NCBI RefSeq assembly: GCF_000202635.1
Contig: NC_015125.1
Coordinates: 2,914,001 to 2,978,000, forward strand
Source of the DNA: Microbacterium testaceum StLB037
GTDB taxonomy: Bacteria > Actinomycetota > Actinomycetes > Actinomycetales > Microbacteriaceae
Direction of reading: 5' to 3'
DNA length: 64,000 bases
Each line of letters opens with the position of its first letter. Within the stretch, counting starts at the first letter, position 1. The notes beneath the pieces are model-generated. The model saw nothing but the letters and a program-made list of their open reading frames with translations, was not told the origin of the DNA and ran no database searches. A program made the translations under genes and the position numbers. This document shows, piece after piece, positions 43,402 to 52,421 of this stretch.

Positions 43402-43692
43402 ATGTCGACGCCCGACCTCGTACCGCGCCGCACCTACGGCGGTGTGATCGCCGTCTGGGCCCTGGCGGTCGTGGCCGGTGTCGTCATCGGCATCCTGGTT
43501 CCGGTGCACGCGCGGGCGCAGTGGGTGACGGTGGCGCTGGGCGGGTGCGTCATCGCGGCGTTCGCGATCCAGCTATGGTATGGCCGGTCGCAGGCCTTCA
43601 TCCAGCGGATGGCCGCGAGCGTGCTCGGAGCCCTCATCGTTCTGGGGCTCATCACGGCCGGCTTCGGGCTGGCGGCCATCGTTCCCCGCTAG
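43402..43692 (+). CDS. Small membrane protein (96 aa)
   Basis: 96 residues with three hydrophobic segments (GGVIAVWALAVVAGVVIGIL, WVTVALGGCVIAAFAIQLW, MAASVLGALIVLGLITAGFG) and an otherwise short polar remainder. The start has TGGAGG 3 nt upstream. No family with known function was recognised. It is divergent from the GlnR-like regulator and followed by a 37-aa membrane peptide gene. Confidence 0.7.
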   Translation: MSTPDLVPRRTYGGVIAVWALAVVAGVVIGILVPVHARAQWVTVALGGCVIAAFAIQLWYGRSQAFIQRMAASVLGALIVLGLITAGFGLAAIVPR

Positions 43693-43702
43693 AGTTGAGG
43701 GC

Positions 43703-43816
43703 ATGAACCTCCTCGCGCTCGAACTGTTCTTCGTGGGACTTCTCGGCCTGGCGTCGCTGGCGATCGCTTTCGTATCGGGAACGGTCATCTGGAACCTCTA
43801 CCGCGGCCAGCGCTGA
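43703..43816 (+). CDS. Membrane micropeptide (37 aa)
   Basis: A 37-codon gene encoding one hydrophobic helix (LELFFVGLLGLASLAIAFVS) and a short tail NLYRGQR. TAGAGT at 43690-43695 lies 7 nt before the ATG, so it may have its own leaderless mRNA. It lies 10 bp downstream of the 96-aa membrane gene and upstream of nitrobindin. Function unknown; such peptides often stabilise membrane complexes. Confidence 0.5.
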   Translation: MNLLALELFFVGLLGLASLAIAFVSGTVIWNLYRGQR

Positions 43817-43826
43817 TCGGCATCTC

Positions 43827-44426
43827 GTGATCGAGATTCCGACGGATCTTCCCGCCGACCTCGTCCCGCTCTCGTGGCTCCTCGGCGTCTGGGAGGGCAC
43901 CGGGGTCATCGATTACGAGGCGGACGGCCGGTCGTTCTCGGGCGAGTTCGCGCATCGCGTGAGCTTCAGCCACGACGGCGGCGATTTCCTGAACTACTCC
44001 GCGGACGCGTGGCTCCTCGACGGTGAGGAGCGACGCCCGCTGGTCTCGGAGATCGGGTATTGGCGTATCGCCCGGCCGTCGACCGATGCGGATGCCGGTC
44101 CGGCTCTGCTGCCGCCGACCGACGCCGCCGTCGTCCGCTCGGCGGACGATGTGGAATCGCTCCGCAACGCCGACGGCGGGTTCGATCTCGAAGTGAGTCT
44201 GGTGCATTCCGACGGCGTCCTCGAGCTGTACGTGGGGCAGGTCAAGGGTCCCCGCATCGACCTCGCCACCGACGCCGTGGTGCGGACGGCCGGCGCGAAG
44301 CCGTACACCGCCGCGACGCGCCTGTACGGTCTCGTCGACAACCACCTGCTCTGGGCGTGGGACATTGCGGCTCTCGGGCGCGAGCTGGGCTCCCACGCCT
44401 CGGCGCGGCTCGCCCGGGCGGAATGA
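43827..44426 (+). CDS. Nitrobindin-family heme-binding beta-barrel protein
   Basis: A 199-aa lipocalin-like barrel. The N-terminal signature LLGVWEGTG matches the GxWxGxG motif of nitrobindin/FABP-like actinobacterial proteins (also in human THAP4), which bind heme and interact with nitric oxide or peroxynitrite. A proximal His is expected near the C-terminus. The start is GTG at 43827. The stop overlaps the YgfZ start (ATGA), coupling the two. Confidence 0.8.
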   Translation: MIEIPTDLPADLVPLSWLLGVWEGTGVIDYEADGRSFSGEFAHRVSFSHDGGDFLNYSADAWLLDGEERRPLVSEIGYWRIARPSTDADAGPALLPPTDAAVVRSADDVESLRNADGGFDLEVSLVHSDGVLELYVGQVKGPRIDLATDAVVRTAGAKPYTAATRLYGLVDNHLLWAWDIAALGRELGSHASARLARAE

Positions 44427-45517
44427 TCATGGCGACGCTCGCAGACGTGCCCGGTGCCGTCGTCGACGACCGCGGTCTCCGCCACATCGGCTCTCCCGTC
44501 GCGGAACAGCGACGCTTGGCATCCGGTGCCGCTCTCGCCCCCCTCGGCGACCGCCGTGTCATCTCGGTGGGTGGCGAAGACCGGCGCAGCTGGCTCGACT
44601 CGCTCTCGTCGCAGGCGCTGACGCACCTCGCCCCGGGCGTGTCGACGGAGATGCTCATCCTTGATCCGCAGGGGCGCGTCGAACACGCCGCCTCCGTCGT
44701 CGACGACGGCGAGACCGCATGGCTCATCGTCGACGCGACCGACATCGAGGCGCTCGCCGGGTGGCTGACGCGCATGCGGTTCCGCTTACGCGTCGAGGTG
44801 AAGGACCGCTCCGACGATCTCTTCGTCGTGGGCGGCACGCGCGACGCGGTGTCGTCTCTGTCGGCCGTCGCGCCGGTCTGGATCGACCCGTGGCCGGACG
44901 TGTCGCCCGGGGGCTGGGCGTATGCGCGCGTTGAACCGCACCCCGGCGCCGACCGCGACTGGGCCGAAGCGATTCTGGATGCCGCGGAGTTCGACCGCGT
45001 GATCGACGCTGCCGTGCGGGGCGAGGTCTCGCTGGCGGGCCTCGACGCCGTGGAAGCGCTCCGCGTGGCCGCCTGGCGTCCTCGGGTCGGGGTCGACGCC
45101 GACGAGCGGTTGCTTCCGCACGAGATGGACTGGCTGCGGACCGCGGTCCACCTGTCGAAGGGCTGCTACCGCGGTCAGGAGACGGTGGCGAAGGTGCACA
45201 ACCTCGGCCACCCGCCTCGGCGCGTGGTCGCGCTCCAGCTCGACGGCAGCGACAACGTCCTCCCGCAGCGCGGTGACGAGGTGCGGGTTGGGGACGCGGT
45301 GATCGGCGCGATCACGTCGGTCGCCGTGCATCACGAAGAGGGTCCGATCGCGCTGGCCCTGATCAAGCGGAATGCCCCCGAGGGCGTGCCGCTCGTCATC
45401 GACACCGCCGACGGCCCGCTGGCCGCCGCGCAGGAGACCGTCGTCCCCGCGGATGCGGGTGCCACGGCCTCGATTCCGCGGCTTCCGCGCCTCGGACGCC
45501 GTCGCGCCGCGGAATGA
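44423..45517 (+). CDS. ygfZ: Folate-binding protein YgfZ (iron-sulfur cluster maintenance)
   Basis: A 364-aa protein of the GcvT-like fold with the diagnostic KGCYRGQE motif (about residue 244), whose Cys is needed for tetrahydrofolate-dependent iron-sulfur cluster repair. The ATG at 44423 overlaps the nitrobindin stop; a second ATG lies 6 nt later. Pairing with a nitric-oxide/peroxynitrite-type heme protein fits a shared role in oxidative protection. Its stop overlaps the next gene (ATGA). Confidence 0.88.
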   Translation: MIMATLADVPGAVVDDRGLRHIGSPVAEQRRLASGAALAPLGDRRVISVGGEDRRSWLDSLSSQALTHLAPGVSTEMLILDPQGRVEHAASVVDDGETAWLIVDATDIEALAGWLTRMRFRLRVEVKDRSDDLFVVGGTRDAVSSLSAVAPVWIDPWPDVSPGGWAYARVEPHPGADRDWAEAILDAAEFDRVIDAAVRGEVSLAGLDAVEALRVAAWRPRVGVDADERLLPHEMDWLRTAVHLSKGCYRGQETVAKVHNLGHPPRRVVALQLDGSDNVLPQRGDEVRVGDAVIGAITSVAVHHEEGPIALALIKRNAPEGVPLVIDTADGPLAAAQETVVPADAGATASIPRLPRLGRRRAAE

Positions 45518-46626
45518 CCGCGGACGACTCCTCGACCACCACCGTCGGGGTGGCGGTGTCGCGGCCGGGATGGCGCGTGTCCCTGGCTCGACGCAGCGCG
45601 CGGGTGCGCGAATCCCTGCCGGCGATCGCGCAGATCGTCGTCGCGGCGACCGCGGCCTACTGCTTCGCGCACTTCGTGCTGGGGCACAGCATCCCGCTCC
45701 TTGCGGCCACGGTGACCGTCTCGAGTCTGGGGCTCGTCCGCGACGCGCGACCCTGGCGCGTCGCCGAAACCGTTGCCGGGATGCTTGTCGGCATCCTCAT
45801 CGCGGAGCTCGTGCTGCTGGTCGCGGGTGCCGGGTGGTGGCAGATCGCGCTCGCGATGACGGTCACGCTCCTCGCCGCGCGCTTCCTCTCGCCGCAGCCC
45901 GGTTTCGCGCTCGCGGCGGTCGTGCAGTCGCTCATCGCCCTCGTCCTCGTCTCCGGCGTGCCGTTCCTGCGGCTCGTCGACGGCGCGGTCGGGGGAGTGG
46001 CGGCTCTCATCGTGACCGCGCTGATCCCGCGGACCCTGCGCCGCACGGAGCTGCGCGACGCCGACGAGCTCTTCGACGCCCTCGACGTGGCGATGACGAC
46101 CATCGTGCGGGCACTGCGCAAGGGCGACAGGGCGCGCGCCGAGCGCGGCCTCGAGCGCGCGCGATCGCTGCAGACCTACGTCGACGCGTGGAGCGGATCG
46201 CTCGAGTCGGGGCAGGAGGTCGCGCGCATCTCGCCGTTCCTCCGTCGCCAGCGGACCGAGCTGCAGAGGCACGCGCGCGTGCGCGAGGCCCTGGACCTGG
46301 CGACCCGCAACCTGCGCGTGGTCGCGCGGCGCGCCGCCTACCTCTGCGCCGACGGCCACGCCCGACCGGTTCCCGCCGACCTCCTCGCGGAGCTGGCGCG
46401 CGGCGCGTCCCTGGTCCGCGACAGCCTCGACGACATCTCCCTCGAACCGGCGGCGCGCGCCGCTCTCGTCGCCGTCATCCGCCGCCTCGATCCAGCGGTT
46501 CTGCTCCCGGACGGCGGGGTCGGGGAGCTCAATCTCGTGGCCGCGATGCGACCGCTCGCCGTCGACCTGCTGGTCGCCGCGGGGATGCCGTCGACCGAGG
46601 CCCGGGCTCTGCTCCCACGGATCTGA
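45514..46626 (+). CDS. FUSC/aromatic-acid-exporter-family membrane protein
   Basis: A 370-aa protein whose N-terminal half holds about six TM helices (AATAAYCFAHFVLGHSIPLL, WQIALAMTVTLLAARFL, LAAVVQSLIALVLVSGVPF) and whose C-terminal half is a long helical cytoplasmic domain. This is the FUSC_2/ArAE architecture, one half of the usual two-repeat exporters. Substrate unknown. The ATGA overlap with ygfZ indicates one operon. Confidence 0.8.
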   Translation: MTADDSSTTTVGVAVSRPGWRVSLARRSARVRESLPAIAQIVVAATAAYCFAHFVLGHSIPLLAATVTVSSLGLVRDARPWRVAETVAGMLVGILIAELVLLVAGAGWWQIALAMTVTLLAARFLSPQPGFALAAVVQSLIALVLVSGVPFLRLVDGAVGGVAALIVTALIPRTLRRTELRDADELFDALDVAMTTIVRALRKGDRARAERGLERARSLQTYVDAWSGSLESGQEVARISPFLRRQRTELQRHARVREALDLATRNLRVVARRAAYLCADGHARPVPADLLAELARGASLVRDSLDDISLEPAARAALVAVIRRLDPAVLLPDGGVGELNLVAAMRPLAVDLLVAAGMPSTEARALLPRI

Positions 46627-46646
46627 CCGGCGCGTGTCTGCGTGCC

Positions 46647-47444
46647 TCAGCGGGGCGCCACGGCGGCCCAGGCCACCTCGACCTCGCCGAGCCTCCACCG
46701 CTCCCGCCGCACGAGCGGCCAGCCGCCGTCGACGAGGGCGTGCATCGCGGTCCGCCAACGATGCACGGGTCCGAAGGGCGCGACCGCCGCGGCCCTCGTC
46801 CACTCCCGATCGAGGGATGCCACGAACTCGTGCACCCGCTCGCCGGGGACGTTGCGGTGGATCAGCGCTTTCGGCAGGCGCTCGGCGGCGATCGCGGGGG
46901 AGTCGAGCTCCGCGAGACGCAGCGAGATCGTGAGAGTCCGGGGCACGGCATCCGCCCCCACCTCGATCCAGGTCGCGACCCGTCCGATCTCGTCGCAGGT
47001 GCCCTCGACGAGGATGCCGTCGGGCTGCAGTCGCGCACACATCAGCGCCCACGCCTCGGCCACATCGGACTCGTCGTACTGCCGCAGCACGTTGAGGGCT
47101 CGGATGACGGCCGGTCGACGCGCCCCGGGGACGGGGACTTCGAAGCCGCCGCGCGCGAAGGACACGCCCTCGACCCCGACGGACTGCTCGCGCGCCCGGG
47201 CGACGCGGTCGGGATCGATCTCGAGCCCCAGGACCTCGGCATCCGGCCTCTGGCTCCGGAGACGGGCGAGAAGCTCGAGGGGCGTGACGGCGCTCGCTCC
47301 GAAGCCGAGGTCGACCACGAGCGGGTCGTCGGTGCGGCGGAGCACCGGATGCCGAGCGATCCAGCGATCGATCCGCCGCAGGCGGTTGGTCCCGGTCGTG
47401 CCGCGGGTCGGGCGGCCGACGGGGGAGGAACTCATTCCCGACAT
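46647..47444 (-). CDS. Class I SAM-dependent methyltransferase
   Basis: A 265-aa enzyme with Rossmann motif I VVDLGFGAS, acidic motif II VLGLEIDPDRVARA and a post-II CARLQPDGILVEGTCDEIG. The N-terminal 40 residues are basic and unrelated. The target is not deducible. The ATG at 47444 has GGAG 9 nt upstream; ATG at 47435 is possible. It is convergent with the FUSC gene and divergent from gpmA. Confidence 0.8.
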   Translation of the reverse strand: MSGMSSSPVGRPTRGTTGTNRLRRIDRWIARHPVLRRTDDPLVVDLGFGASAVTPLELLARLRSQRPDAEVLGLEIDPDRVARAREQSVGVEGVSFARGGFEVPVPGARRPAVIRALNVLRQYDESDVAEAWALMCARLQPDGILVEGTCDEIGRVATWIEVGADAVPRTLTISLRLAELDSPAIAAERLPKALIHRNVPGERVHEFVASLDREWTRAAAVAPFGPVHRWRTAMHALVDGGWPLVRRERWRLGEVEVAWAAVAPR

Positions 47445-47495
47445 GATGCCAGGCTCCGCTCGGGAGCAACCCGTCCGCGTCGATAGCATGGACTC

Positions 47496-48242
47496 ATGCC
47501 TCACACGCTGATCCTCCTCCGCCACGGGCAGAGCGAGTGGAACAAGACCAACCAGTTCACCGGCTGGGTCGACGTGCGACTCACCGACCAGGGCAAGGCC
47601 GAGGCGAAGCGCGGCGGCGAGCTGCTCGCCGAGTCCGGCATCCTGCCTGACGTGCTGCACACCTCGGTGCTCAGCCGCGCGATCCAGACGGCGAACATCG
47701 CGCTCGACGCGGCCGACCGTCTGTGGATCCCCGTGAAGCGCTCGTGGCGCCTCAACGAGCGTCACTACGGCGCTCTGCAGGGCAAGGACAAAGCGCAGAC
47801 GCTCGAAGAGTTCGGTAACGAGCAGTTCATGCTCTGGCGCCGTTCGTTCGACGTTCCGCCGCCGCCGCTGCCCGCGGACGACCAGTACAGTCAGGTCGGT
47901 GACCCCCGCTACGTCGGCATCAACGGCGAGGTTCCCGACACCGAGTCGCTGAAGATCGTCATCGACCGCATGCTGCCGTACTGGCACAGCGACATCGTCC
48001 CCGACCTGCAGGCGGGAAAGACCGTGCTCGTCACCGCGCACGGCAACTCGCTGCGCGGCCTCGTGAAGCACCTCGAGGGCATCAGCGACGCCGACATCGC
48101 GGAGCTGAACATCCCCACGGGCATCCCGCTCGTCTACCGCCTCGACGACGACCTCAAGCCCCTCGGCCCGGGCGAGTACCTCGACCCCGAGGCCGCTGCC
48201 GCGGGGGCCGCGGCCGTGGCCGCGCAGGGCAACAAGCACTGA
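47496..48242 (+). CDS. gpmA: 2,3-bisphosphoglycerate-dependent phosphoglycerate mutase
   Basis: A 248-aa glycolytic enzyme that interconverts 3- and 2-phosphoglycerate. The phosphohistidine motif is [10 protein letters not shown], with substrate-site [10 protein letters not shown] and the second histidine [11 protein letters not shown]. Length and C-terminal region are typical. The start is leaderless-like: TAGCAT at 47484-47489, 6 nt, ATG. It is followed by a strong terminator. Confidence 0.97.
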   Translation: MPHTLILLRHGQSEWNKTNQFTGWVDVRLTDQGKAEAKRGGELLAESGILPDVLHTSVLSRAIQTANIALDAADRLWIPVKRSWRLNERHYGALQGKDKAQTLEEFGNEQFMLWRRSFDVPPPPLPADDQYSQVGDPRYVGINGEVPDTESLKIVIDRMLPYWHSDIVPDLQAGKTVLVTAHGNSLRGLVKHLEGISDADIAELNIPTGIPLVYRLDDDLKPLGPGEYLDPEAAAAGAAAVAAQGNKH

Positions 48243-48256
48243 CACCGCACGAGAGA

Positions 48257-48290
48257 AGGGGGTGGATGCCGATCGGCATCCACCCCCTTC
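48257..48290. terminator. Terminator between gpmA and phoU
   Basis: A 16-bp stem (AAGGGGGTGGATGCCG with complement) followed by CTTCTTCGTT lies between convergent genes. Confidence 0.85.
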
Positions 48291-48302
48291 TTCGTTCCGC
48301 GC

Positions 48303-48980
48303 TCAGACGAGGGGGGTGTGTTCGACCTCATCGTCCGCGCCGGCCCAGTCGCCCGTCGCGAGGTACACGACCTTCTTGGCGACGGACACCGCGTGATCGG
48401 CGAAGCGCTCGTGGTAGCGGCTCGCGAGGGTCGCGTCGACCGTTGCGGTGGCCTCGCCCTTCCACGAGTCGCCGAGGACCTTCTCGAAGACGCTGACGTG
48501 CAGCTCGTCGATGTCGTCGTCGGCGTCGCGGATGGCCTCGGCGATGCGCAGGTCCTGCGTGCGCAGCAGCTCGGCGAGCTTGCGCGACACCTCGACGTCG
48601 AGCTCGCCCATGCGGGTGAACGTGGTCTTGAGGCCCTTGGGGATCGCGCGCTCGGGGAAGCGCGACCGCGCCAGCTGCGCGATGTGCTCGGCCATGTCGC
48701 CCATGCGCTCGAGCGAGGCGCTCACGCGCAGCGCCGTCACGACGATGCGCAGGTCGCGCGCGACAGGCTGCTGGCGAGCGAGGATCTCGATGGCGAGCTC
48801 GTCGAGCTCGAGGGCCTTCTCGTCGATGACCGCGTCGGCCTCGATGACCTCTTCGGCCAGCGAGACGTCGCTGGTACCGAATGCGCGCGTGGCGCGGTCG
48901 ATGGCGACCGTCACGAGGTCGGCGATCTCGACCAGGCGGCCCTGAACGTCCTCGAGGGACTGGTGGAATACTTCGCGCAT
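48303..48980 (-). CDS. phoU: Phosphate signalling regulator PhoU
   Basis: A 225-aa two-repeat helical-bundle protein. Metal-binding-type repeats EVIEADAVIDEKALELDE and RDADDDIDELHVSVFEK are present, with the SASLERMGDMAEHIAQ and YHERFADHAVSVAK motifs. It restrains SenX3/RegX3 signalling when phosphate is plentiful. The ATG at 48980 is fixed by GGAAGG upstream. It is divergent from senX3. Confidence 0.95.
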   Translation of the reverse strand: MREVFHQSLEDVQGRLVEIADLVTVAIDRATRAFGTSDVSLAEEVIEADAVIDEKALELDELAIEILARQQPVARDLRIVVTALRVSASLERMGDMAEHIAQLARSRFPERAIPKGLKTTFTRMGELDVEVSRKLAELLRTQDLRIAEAIRDADDDIDELHVSVFEKVLGDSWKGEATATVDATLASRYHERFADHAVSVAKKVVYLATGDWAGADDEVEHTPLV

Positions 48981-49104
48981 CGCGGTACCTTCCGTCGGCG
49001 GCACGGCACAGGGACGTCCCGCTACCTCCCGGGATTGTTTCCAGCGAAGATGAACGAACGGTGCCGTGACAGTGAATAGTAACGTTCGGCTTCGGCATCC
49101 ACCG

Positions 49105-49122
49105 CCTGAACGGCCGGTGACG
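49105..49122. promoter_or_regulatory. Weak PHO-box-like repeats upstream of senX3
   Basis: CCTGAAC and GGTGACG lie exactly 11 nt apart in the phoU-senX3 gap. Each matches GGTGAAC at only 5 of 7 positions, so this is tentative. Confidence 0.3.
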
Positions 49123-49149
49123 CCGTGACCTCGCCTTTACTCTGGTGAC

Positions 49150-50367
49150 ATGGAACCACCGCAGCTCTCGCTGCTCGCGCTCCTCGTCGGGCTTGTGCTC
49201 GGGGGCGGCATCGTCGGCCTCGTGGTCGGCGCCCTGCGAGCGAGGGATCGGTCGCTCGCGCAGACGACCGCGGACCTCCCCGAGGGGGTCGAGGCCATGC
49301 TCGGAGCGATGGACGACCCCGCTTTCGTGTGCGACATGTCGTCGACGGTCCTGGCCCTGTCCTCGTCCGCCGGGGTGTTCGGCCTGGTCGCCGGAGAAGT
49401 GATCGCCAGCGATGAGCTGCGACGGGTCGCCCGCGCCGCACGCGACTCGGGCGCATCGGTGAGCGAGAACCTCCGCCTGCGCCGAGGGGCCGCTCCCGCG
49501 GAGCCGCGTCTCGTCGCGGTCCGGGCAACCCCGATCTCTCCGCGGCTGGCGCTCCTCGTCTTACGCGACATCACCGAGCGCGAGCGCGTCGAAGAGATGC
49601 GCCGCGACTTCGTGGCGAACACCAGTCACGAGCTCAAGACCCCCGTCGGCGCGGTGAGCCTGCTGGCCGAGGCGATCGAGTCCGCCGCCGACGACCCCGA
49701 GCAGGTGCGCTACTTCTCGTCGCGCCTGCAAGCGGAGGTCACGCGGCTGGGTGCTCTGGTCAATCGCATCCTGAGTCTGTCCCGCCTGCAGGCGTCGGAC
49801 GAGTTGCGCGACGTCCGCGACGTCTCGATCGACGAAGTCGTGACCTCGGCGGTCGAGGCGTATGCGATGGCCGCGGACTCCGCGCAGGTGACGGTGGTGC
49901 GCGGCGGCACCAAGGGTCTGTGGGTGCGCGGCGAGCCGCAGATCCTCACCGAGGCTCTCGGCAACCTCGTGGCCAACGCGATCGCCTACTCGCCGAGCGG
50001 CTCCAAGGTCGGCGTCGGCGTGAAGCTCGACGACACGGTCGTCGAGATCGCGGTCACCGACCGCGGCATCGGCATCCCCGAGGCCGACCAGCACCGGGTG
50101 TTCGAACGCTTCTACCGCGCCGACCAGGCACGATCGCGTCGCACCGGAGGCACCGGGCTCGGCTTGTCGATTGTCAAGCACGCCGTCCAGCGCCACGGCG
50201 GCGAGGTGCGGTTGTGGTCGCGCCCCGACCGCGGATCGACCTTCACCATCCGCCTGCCCCTGTCCGAGGCACCCGACCTCGAACCCGCCCGCGCGAAGCC
50301 GGGACGCAAGAGCCGCAAGGCCGCTTCCGTCCCGCGTCCCGCCCCCAAGAACGGAGACCCCGTATGA
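49150..50367 (+). CDS. senX3: Sensor histidine kinase SenX3
   Basis: A 405-aa kinase of the phosphate-starvation system. Order: one N-terminal TM region (LLALLVGLVLGGGIVGLVVG), PAS-like domain about 45-145, HisKA box with NTSHELKTPVGAVSLLAEA (phosphohistidine), N box NLVANAIAYSP, G boxes DRGIGIPEADQ and GGTGLGLSIVKH. The Arg/Lys-rich C-terminal tail is low-complexity. It overlaps regX3 by 4 nt. Only one clear TM segment is visible, so the sensor probably receives its signal through PhoU/Pst. Confidence 0.95.
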   Translation: MEPPQLSLLALLVGLVLGGGIVGLVVGALRARDRSLAQTTADLPEGVEAMLGAMDDPAFVCDMSSTVLALSSSAGVFGLVAGEVIASDELRRVARAARDSGASVSENLRLRRGAAPAEPRLVAVRATPISPRLALLVLRDITERERVEEMRRDFVANTSHELKTPVGAVSLLAEAIESAADDPEQVRYFSSRLQAEVTRLGALVNRILSLSRLQASDELRDVRDVSIDEVVTSAVEAYAMAADSAQVTVVRGGTKGLWVRGEPQILTEALGNLVANAIAYSPSGSKVGVGVKLDDTVVEIAVTDRGIGIPEADQHRVFERFYRADQARSRRTGGTGLGLSIVKHAVQRHGGEVRLWSRPDRGSTFTIRLPLSEAPDLEPARAKPGRKSRKAASVPRPAPKNGDPV

Positions 50368-51047
50368 CCCGCGTTCTGATCGTCGAGGACGAGCCGGACC
50401 TCGCCGACCCGCTGGCCTATCTGCTGCGGCGGGAGGGATACGAGGTCGAGATCGCCGAGGACGGCGCGCTCGCCCTGTCGGCCTTCCACGATCGCGGAGC
50501 CGACATCGTGCTGCTCGACCTGATGCTGCCGGGGATGCCGGGCACGGAAGTGTGCCGTCAGCTCCGGCTGTCGTCGCACGTGCCGATCATCATGCTGACC
50601 GCGAAGGACTCCGAGGTCGACATCGTCGTGGGTCTCGAGCTCGGGGCGGACGACTACGTGACCAAGCCGTACTCGACGCGCGAGCTCCTCGCGCGCATGC
50701 GCGCGGTCCTGCGGCGCCGGACGCCGGATGACGCCGATCTCGACGATCGCATCCTCAGCGGAGGGCGCGTGACCCTCGACATCGACCGGCACACGGTGGC
50801 GGTGGACGGCAACGAGATCAACATGCCGTTGAAGGAATTCGAGCTGCTCGAGGTCCTCATGCGCAACGCGGGGCGCGTGCTCACGCGCGGCCAGCTCATT
50901 GATCGCGTGTGGGGGACCGACTACTTCGGCGACACGAAGACCTTGGACGTGCACATCAAGCGCATCCGGTCGCGGATCGAGCAGAGCCCCAGCGAGCCGG
51001 CGATGCTCGTCACCGTTCGAGGGCTCGGCTACCGCTTCGAGTCCTGA
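50364..51047 (+). CDS. regX3: Response regulator RegX3
   Basis: A 227-aa OmpR-family activator. Phospho-acceptor Asp52 is in VLLDLMLPG and Lys101 in YVTKPYS; the winged-helix domain is at 130-225 (MPLKEFELLEVLMRNAGRVL, then VDVHIKRIRSR-type segment). It would bind PHO boxes such as the one upstream of pstS. Start coupled to senX3 by ATGA overlap; ends at a terminator. Confidence 0.96.
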   Translation: MTRVLIVEDEPDLADPLAYLLRREGYEVEIAEDGALALSAFHDRGADIVLLDLMLPGMPGTEVCRQLRLSSHVPIIMLTAKDSEVDIVVGLELGADDYVTKPYSTRELLARMRAVLRRRTPDDADLDDRILSGGRVTLDIDRHTVAVDGNEINMPLKEFELLEVLMRNAGRVLTRGQLIDRVWGTDYFGDTKTLDVHIKRIRSRIEQSPSEPAMLVTVRGLGYRFES

Positions 51048-51059
51048 GGCGACAAAAGG

Positions 51060-51092
51060 GGAAGGCGCCGCGTGAGAACGTCGGCGCCTTCC
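51060..51092. terminator. Terminator after regX3
   Basis: An 11-bp stem GGAAGGCGCCG/CGGCGCCTTCC lies between convergent genes regX3 and the LpqE-like gene. Confidence 0.8.
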
Positions 51093-51115
51093 TCGTTGGT
51101 CGAGAAGTCGACCGG

Positions 51116-51685
51116 TTACGGCGTGGGGGTCGGCGTCGGGACGCTGGGCGTCGACGTCGAGCTCGGCATCGGGATCGGAGTTGCCGTGACCGTCGGGTAC
51201 GGAGTCGGCGCGAGGGTGCTGAGGTACTGCACGGCACCGTCCAGGACGGGCACCTGCATGAGGGCGCCCTCGCCGTCGCCGGACTGGAAGTACACGGGGA
51301 TCGTGGAGCCGGGAACGGCGTCGATTCCCTCGAGGCGGAGGGGCTCCACGCCGTTGGCGAGATCGCCGAGGCTGAGGGTGCTGCTGGCCGGGACCTTGAC
51401 GGAAGCACGGACCGCCGAGGAGCCTTCGCCGACCTCGACGCGTAGGGTCTGCGGCTCGCTCGTGGAGTTGACGACGGCGGCGACGAAGTTTCCGAGCTCG
51501 CCGTCCTCGTCGGCCACGATCAGCGCGTTGCGCACGTCGAGCGGACCGGAGGCCGCGGGGACGTTCACGCCGTCAGAAGCGGAGTAGTCGATCGTCGTCG
51601 CCTGCGGCGCGAGGATGTTGCAACCCGTCGTGCCCAGCACGACAGCGGCACCTACGGCGATGGACGCGATCAGGCGCGATTTCAC
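51116..51685 (-). CDS. LpqE-like lipoprotein
   Basis: A 189-aa putative lipoprotein. The signal peptide ends VVLGTTGC, a slightly atypical lipobox. A single beta-rich domain follows (about 40-150; NALIVADEDGELGNFVAAVV), then a Thr/Pro/Ser-rich tail. A lipoprotein gene divergent from carD and facing the regulator genes matches mycobacterial lpqE in position. The GTG at 51685 has GGGAGGA upstream. Its function is not established; related beta-sandwich domains include copper chaperones, but no metal motif is visible. Confidence 0.65.
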   Translation of the reverse strand: MKSRLIASIAVGAAVVLGTTGCNILAPQATTIDYSASDGVNVPAASGPLDVRNALIVADEDGELGNFVAAVVNSTSEPQTLRVEVGEGSSAVRASVKVPASSTLSLGDLANGVEPLRLEGIDAVPGSTIPVYFQSGDGEGALMQVPVLDGAVQYLSTLAPTPYPTVTATPIPMPSSTSTPSVPTPTPTP

Positions 51686-51845
51686 GGATCCTCCCAGGAC
51701 GACAGACGGCACGCCCCCATCCTACGGGGTCGGCGCGCCGCGGTCGGCTCGACCACGCGTGCGGACGTGCGTCGCGCGGGCGAGATGCGCGCGTGAGAGA
51801 GGCGTCGGCCAGGAGGGCGGAACCTTAGCGTATGACTGCCTGTGG

Positions 51846-51851
51846 TATCCT
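51846..51851 (+). promoter_or_regulatory. -10 element of the carD promoter
   Basis: TATCCT lies 26 bp before the carD start and a GAAAGGA ribosome binding site. A clear -35 was not seen, as is usual for CarD-activated promoters. Confidence 0.45.
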
Positions 51852-51877
51852 GGATGTTGCCGAAAGGACATAACTCC

Positions 51878-52360
51878 ATGCTTTTTGAGGTTGGCGAGAC
51901 CGTCGTTTACCCGCACCATGGCGCGGCCACGATCATCGAGGTCAAAGAACGCGTCATCAAGGGCGAGACGAAGAAATACCTGAAGCTGAACGTCACGCAA
52001 GGCGACCTCGTGATCGAGGTCCCGGCTGACAACGTCGACCTGGTCGGCGTTCGCGACGTCATCGGCAAAGAGGGTCTCGATCGCGTCTTCGACGTGCTGC
52101 GCGCACCGTTCACCGAAGAGCCCACCAACTGGTCTCGTCGCTACAAGGCGAACCTCGAGAAGTTGGCCTCGGGCGATGTCATCAAGGTGAGCGAGGTCGT
52201 CCGCGACCTGTGGCGCCGCGACCAGGATCGCGGACTCTCCGCGGGCGAGAAGCGCATGCTGGCCAAGGCCCGCCAGATCCTCGTGTCCGAGCTTGCTCTG
52301 GCCGAGAAGACCGACGAAGACCGCGCGAGCGTCGTGCTCGACGAGGTCCTCGCGTCCTGA
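51878..52360 (+). CDS. carD: RNA polymerase-binding transcription factor CarD
   Basis: A 160-aa essential actinobacterial factor that stabilises open promoter complexes. The N-terminal RNAP-interaction domain begins [19 protein letters not shown]. The C-terminal helical domain carries the tryptophan ([18 protein letters not shown]) that inserts at the upstream edge of the -10 bubble. Length and start match the family. It is the head of the carD-ispDF-cysS-rlmB block. Confidence 0.97.
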   Translation: MLFEVGETVVYPHHGAATIIEVKERVIKGETKKYLKLNVTQGDLVIEVPADNVDLVGVRDVIGKEGLDRVFDVLRAPFTEEPTNWSRRYKANLEKLASGDVIKVSEVVRDLWRRDQDRGLSAGEKRMLAKARQILVSELALAEKTDEDRASVVLDEVLAS

Positions 52361-52421
52361 GACGCTTCATCGCCCGTCGCTCGCTCCGAGCGGCGGGCGA
52401 TGCCCGCGCTAGCGTAGGGGA

